From assembly GCF_029457495.1 (NCBI RefSeq), contig NZ_CP120361.1, positions 4,108,001 to 4,172,000 on the forward strand: DNA of 64,000 nt, read 5' to 3'. The notes under the pieces are model-generated. The model was not told the DNA's origin, searched no databases, and saw only the letters and a program-made list of their open reading frames with translations. Source of the stretch: Chelativorans sp. AA-79 (GTDB lineage: Bacteria > Pseudomonadota > Alphaproteobacteria > Rhizobiales > Rhizobiaceae). Every line of letters starts with the position of its first letter. Positions within the stretch are counted from its first letter, which is position 1. Shown here piece by piece: positions 53,928 to 63,198 of this stretch. The position numbers and the translations under genes are program-made.

Positions 53928-54935
53928 TCACCCGATCTCGATCTCGCACCAGTGGCTGTAGGGCTGCCCGGGCATGACGACGCAGGAGGGGAAATGCGGC
54001 TGGTTGATCGCATCGGGGAAGTTCTGGTCTTCCAGGCATAGCCCGCCGAAGCGCGGATAGTGCCGCCCGCCGAGCCCGGGCACGGAGAGATTGAGCTTGC
54101 TGCCCGTATAGAGCTGGAGGCCAGGCTGGTCGGTCTTCAGCATGAGTTTCAGCGATTCATCCTGGGCAGTGAGAACGGCCACCGGCGCGGAACGGTGACG
54201 GCCGGTGTCGAGCACGAGATTGTTGTCGTAAGCGATCGGCTCGCCCTGCGTGTCGCATAGCGGCCGCGGCCTGCGGAAATCGAAATGTGAGCCCGCCACC
54301 GGTTCGATCCTGCCGGTGGGAATGAGATCCGCGTCCCGCACGGTATAGGCATTCGCCGCAAGCCACAGGGTGTGGTTGCGGATGTCGCCCTCGCCCATCA
54401 GGTTGAAGTAGTTGTGCTGGGTGATGTTGACAGGGGTCGGCGCATCGGTCTCGGCGGCGATGTCCATGGTGAGCGCGTTGCCCGCGAGCCGGTAGGTGAC
54501 GGAGACATCGAGCCGGCCGGGATATCCCATTTCGCCGTCAGGGCTTGTCAGTGTCAGGCGAACGGCATCGCCAGAGAGCATCTCCATCTCCCAGACCTGC
54601 CTGCTCAGGCCTCTTTCACCGCCATGGAGCTGGTTCATTCCTTCATTCGCCTGGAGCCGGTACTCCTTGCCGTCGAGCGTGAAGCGCGCACCGGCGATGC
54701 GGTTGGCGACGCGGCCGGCTATGGCGCCGAAATAGGAGTTGTGTTCGAGATAATCCTCGAACCGGTCGAAACCCAGCACCACGCTGCGCAGGCTGCCCGC
54801 AACCGGCACTTTCCAATCACGAATGATGGCGCCGTAGTTGATGACCGAGATAAGAACGCCCGTCTCGCTGGTGAGCGTCGTTTCGAGAACGTCACGCCCA
54901 TCGTGGCTAGCGATCTTCCTGGGCCCATTCGCCAT
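53928..54935 (-). CDS. Aldose 1-epimerase (galactose mutarotase family)
   Basis: A 335-residue GalM-type beta-sandwich enzyme that interconverts alpha and beta sugar anomers. Motifs include GRVANRIAGARFTLDG, LHGGERGLSRQVW (catalytic His), NITQHNYFNLMGEG (second His) and a final GLCLEDQNFPDAINQPHFPS (catalytic Glu). ATG 54935 follows GGAGGAAAAC. The gene converges on purU (12 bp apart) and is the last of the minus-strand glycoside locus, 117 bp after the oxidoreductase gene. Confidence 0.92.
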   Translation of the reverse strand: MANGPRKIASHDGRDVLETTLTSETGVLISVINYGAIIRDWKVPVAGSLRSVVLGFDRFEDYLEHNSYFGAIAGRVANRIAGARFTLDGKEYRLQANEGMNQLHGGERGLSRQVWEMEMLSGDAVRLTLTSPDGEMGYPGRLDVSVTYRLAGNALTMDIAAETDAPTPVNITQHNYFNLMGEGDIRNHTLWLAANAYTVRDADLIPTGRIEPVAGSHFDFRRPRPLCDTQGEPIAYDNNLVLDTGRHRSAPVAVLTAQDESLKLMLKTDQPGLQLYTGSKLNLSVPGLGGRHYPRFGGLCLEDQNFPDAINQPHFPSCVVMPGQPYSHWCEIEIG

Positions 54936-55052
54936 GTTTTCCTCCGCTCTACGAACCGAAGAGCAATCAGTGAGAAACAGGCCGCCGTCAATATATGGCG
55001 GCCTGCTCAGGTCTGCCGTCAAAGTCCAGATACAGGACCGGCTTGGTCGGGC

Positions 55053-56243
55053 TCAGAGCGCATCCAGCCGTGTCCATGCCGCGTCGTTCTGCGAGGAGTT
55101 CACACAGGCCTGTATGAAACGCATGCCTTCCAGCCCGTCCTCCACGGTGGGCAGCACGAGATCCTCAGGCACGGCGCCACCGGAGCGGAGCGCGCGGATC
55201 GCGCCGGCCGCCTCCGTGTAGAGCGTGGCGAAGGCTTCGAGATAGCCTTCCGGGTGGCCGCTCGGAATGCGCGTGACTGCCGCCGCGGCCGCGCTGGCGC
55301 CGGCACCGCCGCGGGTCAGCAGCCGCTTCGGCTCGCCGAGCGGCGTGAACCAGAGATAATTGGGATCGGCCTGCACCCATTCGAGCCCGCCCTTCGTGCC
55401 GTAGATCCGCAGCTTCAGCCCGTTCTCGTTGCCGGGCGCCACCTGGCTCACCCAGATCATGCCCTTGGCGCGCTTTCCGTTGCGCTCGCCGAAGCGCATC
55501 ATGACGTGCGCATTGTCGTCAAGCTGCCGTCCCGGCACGAAACGGTCGAGATCGGCCGCCACGCTTTCGGCATGGAGCCCGGTCACGAAGGTGACGAGCT
55601 GGTAGGCATGGGTGCCGATATCGCCTGTCGCCCCGCCAGCGCCGGAACGCTTGGGGTCGGTGCGCCAGGAGGCCTGCTTCTGGCCGGTCTGCTCGATCGG
55701 CTCGGCCAGCCAGTCCTGCGGATATTCGGCCTGCGCCAGGATAATGTCACCCAGCGCTCCTTCCTGCACCATCTGGCGCGCCTGGCGGATCATCGGATAG
55801 CCCGAATAGTTGTGGGTGAGCACGAAGAGCTTGCCGCTTTTCTTCACCGTCTCCACCAGCCCACGGGCATCCTCCAGGCTGGAGGTCAGCGGCTTGTCGC
55901 AGATCACGTGGATGCCTGCCTGCAGGAAGGCCTTCGCCGCCGGATAGTGCATATGGTTGGGGGTGACGATGCTCACCGCCTCGATCCCGTCCGGCCGTGC
56001 AGCCTCCTTCTCGGCCATCTCGTAGAAGCTGGCATAGGAGCGGTCGGGGTCGAGACCCAACTCGGCGGCGGAGGCGCGCGCACGCTCCGGATCGGAGGAG
56101 AGCGCGCCAGCCACCAGCATATAATGGCCGTCGAGACGGGCGGCCATGCGGTGGACGGCGCCGATGAAGGCGCCCTGCCCGCCGCCCACCATGCCCAGGC
56201 GGACGGGGCTTGCGGCGGACGCTGTCGCGGATGCGGAAACCAT
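55053..56243 (-). CDS. Gfo/Idh/MocA-family oxidoreductase (glycoside locus, first copy)
   Basis: A 396-residue NAD(P)-dependent sugar dehydrogenase. The nucleotide loop is GMVGGGQGAFIGAVHR (residues about 17-32), the catalytic Lys is in VICDKPLTSSLEDA, and GGATGDIGTHAYQLVTFVTG carries the active-site Asp/His. The family acts on C3 or C1 hydroxyls of sugars and glycosides. ATG 56243 follows AAGGAGGG, 10 bp after the TIM-barrel gene, with which it is probably functionally paired. Confidence 0.9.
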   Translation of the reverse strand: MVSASATASAASPVRLGMVGGGQGAFIGAVHRMAARLDGHYMLVAGALSSDPERARASAAELGLDPDRSYASFYEMAEKEAARPDGIEAVSIVTPNHMHYPAAKAFLQAGIHVICDKPLTSSLEDARGLVETVKKSGKLFVLTHNYSGYPMIRQARQMVQEGALGDIILAQAEYPQDWLAEPIEQTGQKQASWRTDPKRSGAGGATGDIGTHAYQLVTFVTGLHAESVAADLDRFVPGRQLDDNAHVMMRFGERNGKRAKGMIWVSQVAPGNENGLKLRIYGTKGGLEWVQADPNYLWFTPLGEPKRLLTRGGAGASAAAAAVTRIPSGHPEGYLEAFATLYTEAAGAIRALRSGGAVPEDLVLPTVEDGLEGMRFIQACVNSSQNDAAWTRLDAL

Positions 56244-56253
56244 TTTGCCCTCC

Positions 56254-57312
56254 TTATGCGATGCCGAGCATGGCGCGCAGGCTCGAGCGGTCAGTCGTGC
56301 CGGCGGCGAAATCGTCGAACGCCTTCTCGGTGACGCGGATGATGTGATGCTCGATGAAGGGCGCGCCTTCGGCCGCACCCTGCTCCGGGTGCTTCAGCGC
56401 GCACTCCCATTCCAGCACCGCCCAACTGTCATAATCATATTGGGCGAGCTTGGAGAAGATGCCGGTGAAGTCCACCTGGCCGTCGCCCAGCGAGCGGAAG
56501 CGGCCGGCGCGCTTCACCCATGGCTGATAGCCCGAATAGACGCCCTGGCGGCCGTCCGGATTGAACTCGGCATCCTTCACGTGGAAAGCCGAAATGCGCT
56601 CGTGATAGATGTCGATGAAAGCAAGGTAATCGAGCTGCTGCAGGAGGAAGTGCGAGGGATCATAATTGATCATGCAGCGCTTGTGCCCGCCCACCTTGTC
56701 CAGGAACATCTCGAAGGTGGCGCCGTCGAAGAGGTCCTCCCCCGGATGGAGTTCGAACGCGACGTCCACGCCGGATTCCTCATAGGCATCGAAGATAGGC
56801 TTCCAGCGGCGGGCAAGCTCCGTGAAGGCCTCGTCGATCAGCCCATCCGGCCGCTGCGGCCACGGATAGAGATAGGGGAAGGCGAGCGCGCCGGAGAAGG
56901 ATACGCTCACATCGAGCCCCAGATTGCGCGAGGCCTTGGCGGCATAGAGCATGTTCTGCACCGCCCATTCCTGCCTTGCCTTCGGGTTGCCGTGCACGCT
57001 CGCTGGCGCAAAGCCGTCGAAGGGCATGTCATAGGCCGGGTGGACCGCAACGAGCTGGCCGATCAGGTGGGTGGAAAGCTCCGTGATCTCCACGCCGGCA
57101 TCCTTGCAGATGCCCTTCACCTCGTCGCAATAGGCTTGCGATTCCGACGCCTTCTTCAGGTCGAACAGGCGTCCGTCCCAGGTGGGGATCTGGATGCCCT
57201 TGTAGCCGTGGCCGGCGGCCCAGCGCGCGATGTTCGGCAGGGTGTCGAACGGTGCTTCATCGCCCGCGAACTGCGCCAGGAATATCCCGGGACCCTTCAT
57301 CGTCTTGGCCAT
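56254..57312 (-). CDS. Sugar phosphate isomerase/epimerase-type TIM-barrel protein (large, first copy)
   Basis: A 352-residue AP-endonuclease 2/xylose isomerase-like TIM barrel, longer than the usual 270-300. Metal-binding residues are in VAFELHPGEDLFDG, MINYDPSHFLLQQLD, SAFHVKDAEF and a final VLEWECALK. These positions are kept in keto-glycoside lyases and hydrolases as well as isomerases. It directly precedes the first Gfo/Idh oxidoreductase in transcription order. Confidence 0.88.
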   Translation of the reverse strand: MAKTMKGPGIFLAQFAGDEAPFDTLPNIARWAAGHGYKGIQIPTWDGRLFDLKKASESQAYCDEVKGICKDAGVEITELSTHLIGQLVAVHPAYDMPFDGFAPASVHGNPKARQEWAVQNMLYAAKASRNLGLDVSVSFSGALAFPYLYPWPQRPDGLIDEAFTELARRWKPIFDAYEESGVDVAFELHPGEDLFDGATFEMFLDKVGGHKRCMINYDPSHFLLQQLDYLAFIDIYHERISAFHVKDAEFNPDGRQGVYSGYQPWVKRAGRFRSLGDGQVDFTGIFSKLAQYDYDSWAVLEWECALKHPEQGAAEGAPFIEHHIIRVTEKAFDDFAAGTTDRSSLRAMLGIA

Positions 57313-57443
57313 CTTCTTGTCTCCTCAATTGCCGCTTTTTGCGCGAATGACGGATGAAGGCGAAGGTGCCGGTATCGGCGTTCCCGCAGGCCGCGTCGTC
57401 CGTCTCGTCACATGCGCTTTCGGCCTGTCCGCACTGCTCGCCA

Positions 57444-59051
57444 TCACCCTACGTCCGGAATGTAGGCGAAGCGCGTGAAATCGGCCGGCAATGCGCTGCC
57501 ACTCGTATCAAAGCAGAGCATACCGACGAATGCACCTGTAAAGGAGCCGTGCTCGCCGCGCCCGCCCTCGTCGGAGATCATGCTGGCGTCGAGCACTGGC
57601 CCGACCGGCTGCCAGTCCCCTCCCTCAGGACGATAGAAGAACTGCAGGTTGGTGCCCTTCACCTCCATTGCCAGCCCGACCGGCCCATCGCCCGACAAGG
57701 GCACAGGCTCGGCGAGCGGGAAGGAAAGCCTGCCGTCCGGCCATTCGCCGGGACAACTCAGAATTGTCAGCGAGCGGCCCGCCGTCTCGTGCCAGGTCAC
57801 GGCCAGGAAATGGAATTTGTGGCGGTTGTAATAGGCCGTCAGTCCCGCCGCCTGCTGGAACGTCACCGGCTCGAAGATCACTTCCGTTTCGGCGCGATAG
57901 CGATGGTGCTCCTGCCTGCGGGCCACCAGCGCCTGCTCGAACCAGCTTCCAACCGACTCGCGGCCGTACAGCCTGAGCGCAGACCCGGTGAAGCTGAAAA
58001 TGCGTTCCGGATAAGGCGTACGCAGCCACTGAAATTCATCCGGCAGATCGGTGCCGTCAAAAAGATGCTCGACATCCTGTGGCGATGCGGGCTCCACGTC
58101 GAGAGGCGCCGGCACTCGCATCTCCGGCACGGGACTTCCACTTTCCGGATAGAGCCAGCCGTCTTCCTTCCATACACATTTCTGGATCGCCGTCTCGCGG
58201 CCGAGCGGCGAGCGCCGCGTGCCGGGAAGCGGGCGCGAGCAGAGGTGGGTATGATAGACGGCACCGTCCGGCGTCTCCACGATCTGGCCGTGACCGGCGC
58301 GCTGCAGCGGAGCCTCCGGCGCGTCCTTCGACGTGAAGAGGTGCATGTCGGGGTGCAGTTCGTACGGCCCGTCGATCTGCCGGGAGCGCGCCATGGTGAC
58401 CGCGTGGCCGTAGCCGGTGCCCCCTTCGGCCACGGTCATGTAGTACCAGCCGTTACGCTTGAAGAGGTGCGGACCCTCCACCAGCCCATGCGGGCTGCCC
58501 TTGAAGACGTTCTTGACCGGGCCGACCAGCTTTCCCGCCTCCGCATCATATACCTGCAGCAGGATGCCGGCGAAGGCCGGGTGCTTCGGGCTGCCGCCGA
58601 CGGAACTGGAGCGGTGGTTCCACACCATGTTGAGGAACCATTTCCGCCCGTCGTCATCGTGAAACAGCGAGGGATCGAAGCCGGACGAATTCACGTAAAC
58701 CGGATCGGACCAGGGCCCCTCGATGGACGGCGCGGTGACGATGTAATTATGCGTGTCCTTGAAATTGCCGTCGTAGCGCTTGACGTCCGTGTAAACGAGC
58801 CAGAACAGGCCGTCGGCATAGGAGAGGCAGGGCGCCCAGATGCCACAGGAATCCGGGTTGCCGCGCATGTCCAGCTGGCTAGCCCGGTCGAGAGGACGCT
58901 TGACCAGCCGCCAGTTCACCAGATCGCGCGAATGATGGATCTGCACCCCCGGATACCACTCGAAGGTCGAGGTGGCGATGTAATAGTCCTCGCCCACCCG
59001 GCAGATGGAGGGGTCCGGGTTGAAACCGGGCAGAATGGGGTTGACGATCAT
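57444..59051 (-). CDS. Glycoside hydrolase family 43 beta-xylosidase
   Basis: A 535-residue enzyme that would release xylose (or arabinose) from short oligosaccharides. The five-bladed catalytic domain shows the general base Asp in NPILPGFNPDPSI (near residue 13), the pKa-modulating Asp in GFDPSLFHDDDG and the general acid Glu in GLVEGPHLFKRNGWYYM. A C-terminal beta-sandwich (from about 325) is typical of XynB-type GH43 proteins. There is no signal peptide, so it acts in the cytoplasm on imported oligosaccharides. ATGA overlap with the aldo/keto reductase. Confidence 0.93.
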   Translation of the reverse strand: MIVNPILPGFNPDPSICRVGEDYYIATSTFEWYPGVQIHHSRDLVNWRLVKRPLDRASQLDMRGNPDSCGIWAPCLSYADGLFWLVYTDVKRYDGNFKDTHNYIVTAPSIEGPWSDPVYVNSSGFDPSLFHDDDGRKWFLNMVWNHRSSSVGGSPKHPAFAGILLQVYDAEAGKLVGPVKNVFKGSPHGLVEGPHLFKRNGWYYMTVAEGGTGYGHAVTMARSRQIDGPYELHPDMHLFTSKDAPEAPLQRAGHGQIVETPDGAVYHTHLCSRPLPGTRRSPLGRETAIQKCVWKEDGWLYPESGSPVPEMRVPAPLDVEPASPQDVEHLFDGTDLPDEFQWLRTPYPERIFSFTGSALRLYGRESVGSWFEQALVARRQEHHRYRAETEVIFEPVTFQQAAGLTAYYNRHKFHFLAVTWHETAGRSLTILSCPGEWPDGRLSFPLAEPVPLSGDGPVGLAMEVKGTNLQFFYRPEGGDWQPVGPVLDASMISDEGGRGEHGSFTGAFVGMLCFDTSGSALPADFTRFAYIPDVG

Positions 59052-60094
59052 TTCCGCTGCGGACCTTTCCGTTCGGCGGATGCGGCCCAGAGGTTGATGT
59101 CCGCCTCCCGTGCATAGCGATCGATCTCCGCCAGCTCCTCGGCGGAAAAATCGGCGTTGTCGAGCGCACCCGCGATCTCCTCCACCTGCTCCGGCCGGCT
59201 TGCGCCGATAAGCGCGGAGGTCACCCGGCCGCCACGCAGGACCCAGGCGACCGCCATCTGGGCGAGGCTCTGGCCGCGCCGCTTCGCAAGCTCGTTCAGC
59301 AGGCGGACGTTCTCGATGGTCTTCCCGTTGAGGAATTCCTTCTTCAGCGATTTCCCCTGGGCCGCGCGGCTTTCTTCCGGAATGCCCTTGAGATACTTGT
59401 CCGTGAGCATGCCCTGCGCCAGCGGCGAGAAGGCGATGGAGCCGATGCCAAGCTCCTCCAGCGTGTCGAGAAGCCCGTCATCCTCCACCCAGCGATTGAT
59501 CAGCGAATAGCTGGGCTGATGGATGAGGCAGGGCGTTCCCAGTTCGCGGAGAATGGCGGCCGCCTCCTGCGTGCGCCGGGAATTGTAGGAGGAGATGCCC
59601 GCATAGAGCGCGCGGCCGGAGCGCACGATGTGGTCGAGCGCCATCATCGTCTCTTCCAGCGGCGTTTCCGGGTCGAAGCGGTGGGAGTAGAAGATGTCGA
59701 CATAATCAAGCCCCATCCGCTTGAGGCTCTGGTCGCAGCTTGCGATCAGGTATTTGCGGCTGCCCCACTCACCATAGGGACCGGGCCACATCAGGTAGCC
59801 CGCCTTGGAAGAGATGATGAGTTCGTCGCGCAGGCCGGAAAAATCCGTTCGCAGGATTTCGCCGAAGGCCTCCTCGGCAGAGCCCGGCGGCGGACCGTAA
59901 TTGTTGGCGAGGTCGAAATGGGTGATGCCCAGATCGAAAGCCTTGCGGCAGATCGCCTGCTTCAGCTCATGCGGCCTGTCCTCCCCGAAATTGTGCCAAA
60001 GGCCGAGCGAGACCACCGGCAGCTTCAGGCCGGAACGCCCGCACCGGCGATATTGCATTTTCTCATAGCGATCTGCCGCAGGCTCCCAACTCAT
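59048..60094 (-). CDS. Aldo/keto reductase (YghZ/L-glyceraldehyde 3-phosphate reductase type)
   Basis: A 348-residue NADPH-dependent reductase of the AKR14-like group. The start (MQYRRCGRSGLKLPVVSLGL, after a short leader), the catalytic Asp in GITHFDLANNYGPPPG, Tyr in the same segment, Lys in ISSKAGYLMWPG and His in DIFYSHRFDP form the AKR tetrad region. A role in reducing a sugar aldehyde or keto sugar is likely. It overlaps its neighbours by four bases on both sides. Confidence 0.92.
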   Translation of the reverse strand: MSWEPAADRYEKMQYRRCGRSGLKLPVVSLGLWHNFGEDRPHELKQAICRKAFDLGITHFDLANNYGPPPGSAEEAFGEILRTDFSGLRDELIISSKAGYLMWPGPYGEWGSRKYLIASCDQSLKRMGLDYVDIFYSHRFDPETPLEETMMALDHIVRSGRALYAGISSYNSRRTQEAAAILRELGTPCLIHQPSYSLINRWVEDDGLLDTLEELGIGSIAFSPLAQGMLTDKYLKGIPEESRAAQGKSLKKEFLNGKTIENVRLLNELAKRRGQSLAQMAVAWVLRGGRVTSALIGASRPEQVEEIAGALDNADFSAEELAEIDRYAREADINLWAASAERKGPQRK

Positions 60095-61239
60095 GCGAAC
60101 TCCTTCTCCGCCAGAAGGTCGCGCGCGGCAGCGATATCAAGAGCGGCCGGACGCTCGCAGGTGGTGGAAAGGTCGACGAACCTGCCCAGTTCACCGGATT
60201 TGAGGATGGATGTCATCACATCTATGGCGTGCAGCGACATCTCCAGCGAACAGCGATGCGGCCGCCCCTCCAGAATCGCCATCGCCATATCGGCGAGACC
60301 CGCCGCGCGGTAATTGGCGAGCGCCTTGCCGTCCTTCGATTCCTGGTTGGAGACGCCCAGCGGATGGTCCCATTTCGGCGCGTCGACCACCTTCTCCTGG
60401 TCGGTGAGGATGAGATCACCGCCAAAGAAGTTCGGGTCAGGAACGTGCAGCGAACCCTTCTCGCCATAGAGCTCCATATTCGCATGCTTGTGGTGCCAGA
60501 CATCCCAGGACGCGCCGAGCGTCACGATGGCGCCGCTCGCGAACTCCATCACCGCGTGGATCGTGGTGGGGGTCTCTACGACGATCTTCTCGCCCTTGCG
60601 CAGTTCGGAGAGAATGACGCGCTCCCTGGTGGGGATCGAAGCGAGTGCGCCCACCCGTTTCACGGGGCCGATGAGCTGGATAAGGTTCGTCACGTAATAT
60701 GGACCGATATCGAGCACCGGCCCGGCGCCCGGCTTGAAGAAGAAATCCGGATTCGGGTGCCAGTGCTCCATGCCGTGGCTCATCACGTGGCAGGTGCCGC
60801 TGACGATCTTGCCGATCGCCCCGGAGTCGATGACGCTGCGTGCAAGCTGGTGCGAGCCGCCGAGAAAAGTGTCGGGGGCCGAGCCCACGCGCACACCTTT
60901 GCGTTCCGCCAGTTCGGCCAGGGCCTTACCCTCCTCGACAGAGAGCACGAAGGGCTTCTCCGAGTAGACGTGCTTGCCGGCCTCGATCGCCCGCCGGGAA
61001 ATCTCGTAATGGGCGGCGGGGATGGTGAGATTGACGACCACGTCGATATCGTCGGAGGCCAGCAGCCCGTCCACCGTCTCCTCGCGCAGGTTGAATTCCG
61101 CCGCGCGCGCCTTTGCCGCCGCGGGGCTCGCATCCGCGCAGGCGCGCATCTCGATCCCGCGGAAGAGCGGTGCCAGCCGCATGTAGGCCGCCGAGATATT
61201 GCCGCAGCCAATCACTCCAACCCCTAGTTTCCTGATCAT
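60091..61239 (-). CDS. Gfo/Idh/MocA-family oxidoreductase (glycoside locus, second copy)
   Basis: A 382-residue dehydrogenase or reductase beginning MIRKLGVGVIGCGNISAAYM. The catalytic Lys is in VYSEKPFVLSVEEG and the later motif is GPVLDIGPYYVTNLIQLIGP, where Tyr stands at the usual His position. The first copy at 55053 is only distantly alike, so the two should catalyse different steps. ATG 61239 follows GAGAGG; the open frame extends further but in the coding region of the next gene. Confidence 0.9.
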   Translation of the reverse strand: MIRKLGVGVIGCGNISAAYMRLAPLFRGIEMRACADASPAAAKARAAEFNLREETVDGLLASDDIDVVVNLTIPAAHYEISRRAIEAGKHVYSEKPFVLSVEEGKALAELAERKGVRVGSAPDTFLGGSHQLARSVIDSGAIGKIVSGTCHVMSHGMEHWHPNPDFFFKPGAGPVLDIGPYYVTNLIQLIGPVKRVGALASIPTRERVILSELRKGEKIVVETPTTIHAVMEFASGAIVTLGASWDVWHHKHANMELYGEKGSLHVPDPNFFGGDLILTDQEKVVDAPKWDHPLGVSNQESKDGKALANYRAAGLADMAMAILEGRPHRCSLEMSLHAIDVMTSILKSGELGRFVDLSTTCERPAALDIAAARDLLAEKEFA

Positions 61240-61249
61240 GCGATGCCTC

Positions 61250-61999
61250 TCAGAAATTCCTTGCGTTCTCGATCGAACGGCGCGCGAAGCGCTCATGGTC
61301 GTTCGGCTTGTCGTGCTCCATGACGAAGAAGCGCGCCTTCGTCTTCTCCCGCACCGTATCGAAAATCGTCTTCCAGTCCATCGTGCCGGTGCCGACGTCG
61401 GCCCAGCCGTCCTCGTCGGCGGCCTCGCCTTCGGGCGCGATGTCCTTGACGTGGATCGCGGACACACGGCCGGCATATTCCCCGATCCACTCGATCGGGT
61501 CGGCCCCGCCGCGCGCGATCCAGGCGATATCGGCCTCCCAGGAAAGCTCCGGGCCGCCGTGGAAGATCTCGGCCTGGGGAATGGCGCCATCTGAAAGCCG
61601 GCGGAACTCGAAATCGTGATTGTGCCAGCCGAAAACGAGGCCTGCCCTGGTCAGCGGCTCGCCCGCTTTCTGCAGCCTTTCGCCGAAGCGGGCATAGCCG
61701 GCCGCATCCGTGGGACGCTGCTCGGCCACCAGAAAGGGACAGTAAACCGCCTGCATGCCCACGGTCTTCGCGATCTCTATCACCTTCTCCGGCTCGTTCT
61801 CCAGCACATCGATGCCGAAATGCCCGGAGGTCATGGCAAGCCCCGTCTCGTCGAGCGCCGCCTTGAGGGCGGGAAGATCCCCATAGACACCGCCATAGCC
61901 CTCGACCTGGGCATAGCCGAGCTTCTTCAGCATACGCAGCGTGTCGGCGAGCGGCGGGAAATTACGGGAAGAATAAAGCTGATAGGAAAACTCGGTCAT
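61250..61999 (-). CDS. Sugar phosphate isomerase/epimerase-type TIM-barrel protein (small, second copy)
   Basis: A 249-residue AP-endonuclease 2-type TIM barrel. It starts MTEFSYQLYSSRNFPPLADT and has the metal-binding segments FGWHNHDFEF (HNH pattern), ELSWEADIAWIARGG, AIHVKDIAPEG and FFVMEHDKPND. This HNHDFEF group includes proteins acting on 3-keto sugars. It lies 10 bp before the second Gfo/Idh oxidoreductase, giving a second dehydrogenase/TIM-barrel pair. Confidence 0.9.
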   Translation of the reverse strand: MTEFSYQLYSSRNFPPLADTLRMLKKLGYAQVEGYGGVYGDLPALKAALDETGLAMTSGHFGIDVLENEPEKVIEIAKTVGMQAVYCPFLVAEQRPTDAAGYARFGERLQKAGEPLTRAGLVFGWHNHDFEFRRLSDGAIPQAEIFHGGPELSWEADIAWIARGGADPIEWIGEYAGRVSAIHVKDIAPEGEAADEDGWADVGTGTMDWKTIFDTVREKTKARFFVMEHDKPNDHERFARRSIENARNF

Positions 62000-62106
62000 T
62001 TATTTCGTTTCTCCAACATTTGGCTCCCTTGCGGGCGCTGCACTGAAACCAGCATCTTGCTGTTTGAGCGGGTAACCCTCAGGCAACCCCGGTCTGAATC
62101 CTGGCT

Positions 62107-63195
62107 CTAGAGCCGCATCTCCGTCTCCGCGTCGAAGATGGAGGCGCGGACGGGATCGAAGCCGACCTGCACCCGTTCCCCCTTGCGGACCGGGACCTGC
62201 CCATCCACCCGGAAGCGCAGCTCGTGGCCGTCGAGCCTGGACCACACGAGCGTATCGGCTCCCATCGGCTCCACCACATCAACGTCCACCTCGGCCTTGA
62301 AGGGCTGATCCTCCGCGCCCCTGTCCATGAAAATGTGCTCCGGGCGGATGCCGAAAGCGACGCGTCCAGGCTTCGGTCCGTTTCCGGAAAAGGCGTAGCG
62401 GTCGAGCCCGATACGCGTATCGCCGGCGCGGAAGGCGGGACTGCCGTTCAGCTCCAGCACGCCATCGATAAAGTTGATGCTGGGCGAACCGATGAAGCCG
62501 GCGACATATTTGTTGATCGGCCTGTTGTAGATCGTGCCCGGATCGGCAAGCTGCTGGATCGCACCCGCGCGCATGATGGCGATGCGGTCGGCGAGCGTCA
62601 TCGCCTCGATCTGGTCATGCGTGACATAGATCATCGTGGTGCTTTCGAGCTGCTGGTGGAGCCGCTTGATCTCCACCCGAAGCTCCGCACGCAGCTTCGC
62701 GTCGAGGTTCGACAGGGGCTCGTCGAACAGGAACACGTCCACGTCGCGCACCAGCGCCCGGCCGATCGCCACGCGCTGGCGTTGGCCGCCGGAAAGCTGG
62801 GCGGGCTTGCGCTTCAGAAGCGGCTCGATGTGGAGAATCCCCGCCGCGCGCGCTATGCGCCGCTCTATCTCGTCCTTCGGCACGCCGGCGTTCTTGAGAC
62901 CGAAGGCCAGATTCCCCGCCACCGTCATCTGCGGATAGAGCGCATAGGATTGGAACACCATGCCGATGCCGCGGTCCTTCGGCTGCTCCCAGGTCACGTT
63001 GCGATCGTTGATGAAGATCTGGCCATCGGTGATGTCGAGGAGCCCGGCGATGCAGTTCAAGAGCGTGGACTTGCCGCAGCCGGAGGAGCCGAGAAGGACC
63101 AGGAACTCGCCTTTGTCGATCTCGAGATCGAGGTCCTTCAGGACCTCGATGTCGCCGAAGCTCAAGCTGAGCTTCTTGATGGAGACGCTGGTCAT
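62107..63195 (-). CDS. Sugar ABC transporter ATP-binding protein (MalK/UgpC type, second)
   Basis: A 362-residue ATPase: Walker [10 protein letters not shown] (near residue 36), signature [15 protein letters not shown], Walker [14 protein letters not shown], switch His in YVTHDQIEA, and a C-terminal TOBE domain beginning [13 protein letters not shown]. It should serve the permease encoded three bases upstream. A 107-bp gap to the TIM-barrel gene at 61999 holds nothing distinct. Confidence 0.94.
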   Translation of the reverse strand: MTSVSIKKLSLSFGDIEVLKDLDLEIDKGEFLVLLGSSGCGKSTLLNCIAGLLDITDGQIFINDRNVTWEQPKDRGIGMVFQSYALYPQMTVAGNLAFGLKNAGVPKDEIERRIARAAGILHIEPLLKRKPAQLSGGQRQRVAIGRALVRDVDVFLFDEPLSNLDAKLRAELRVEIKRLHQQLESTTMIYVTHDQIEAMTLADRIAIMRAGAIQQLADPGTIYNRPINKYVAGFIGSPSINFIDGVLELNGSPAFRAGDTRIGLDRYAFSGNGPKPGRVAFGIRPEHIFMDRGAEDQPFKAEVDVDVVEPMGADTLVWSRLDGHELRFRVDGQVPVRKGERVQVGFDPVRASIFDAETEMRL

Positions 63196-63198
63196 GGC

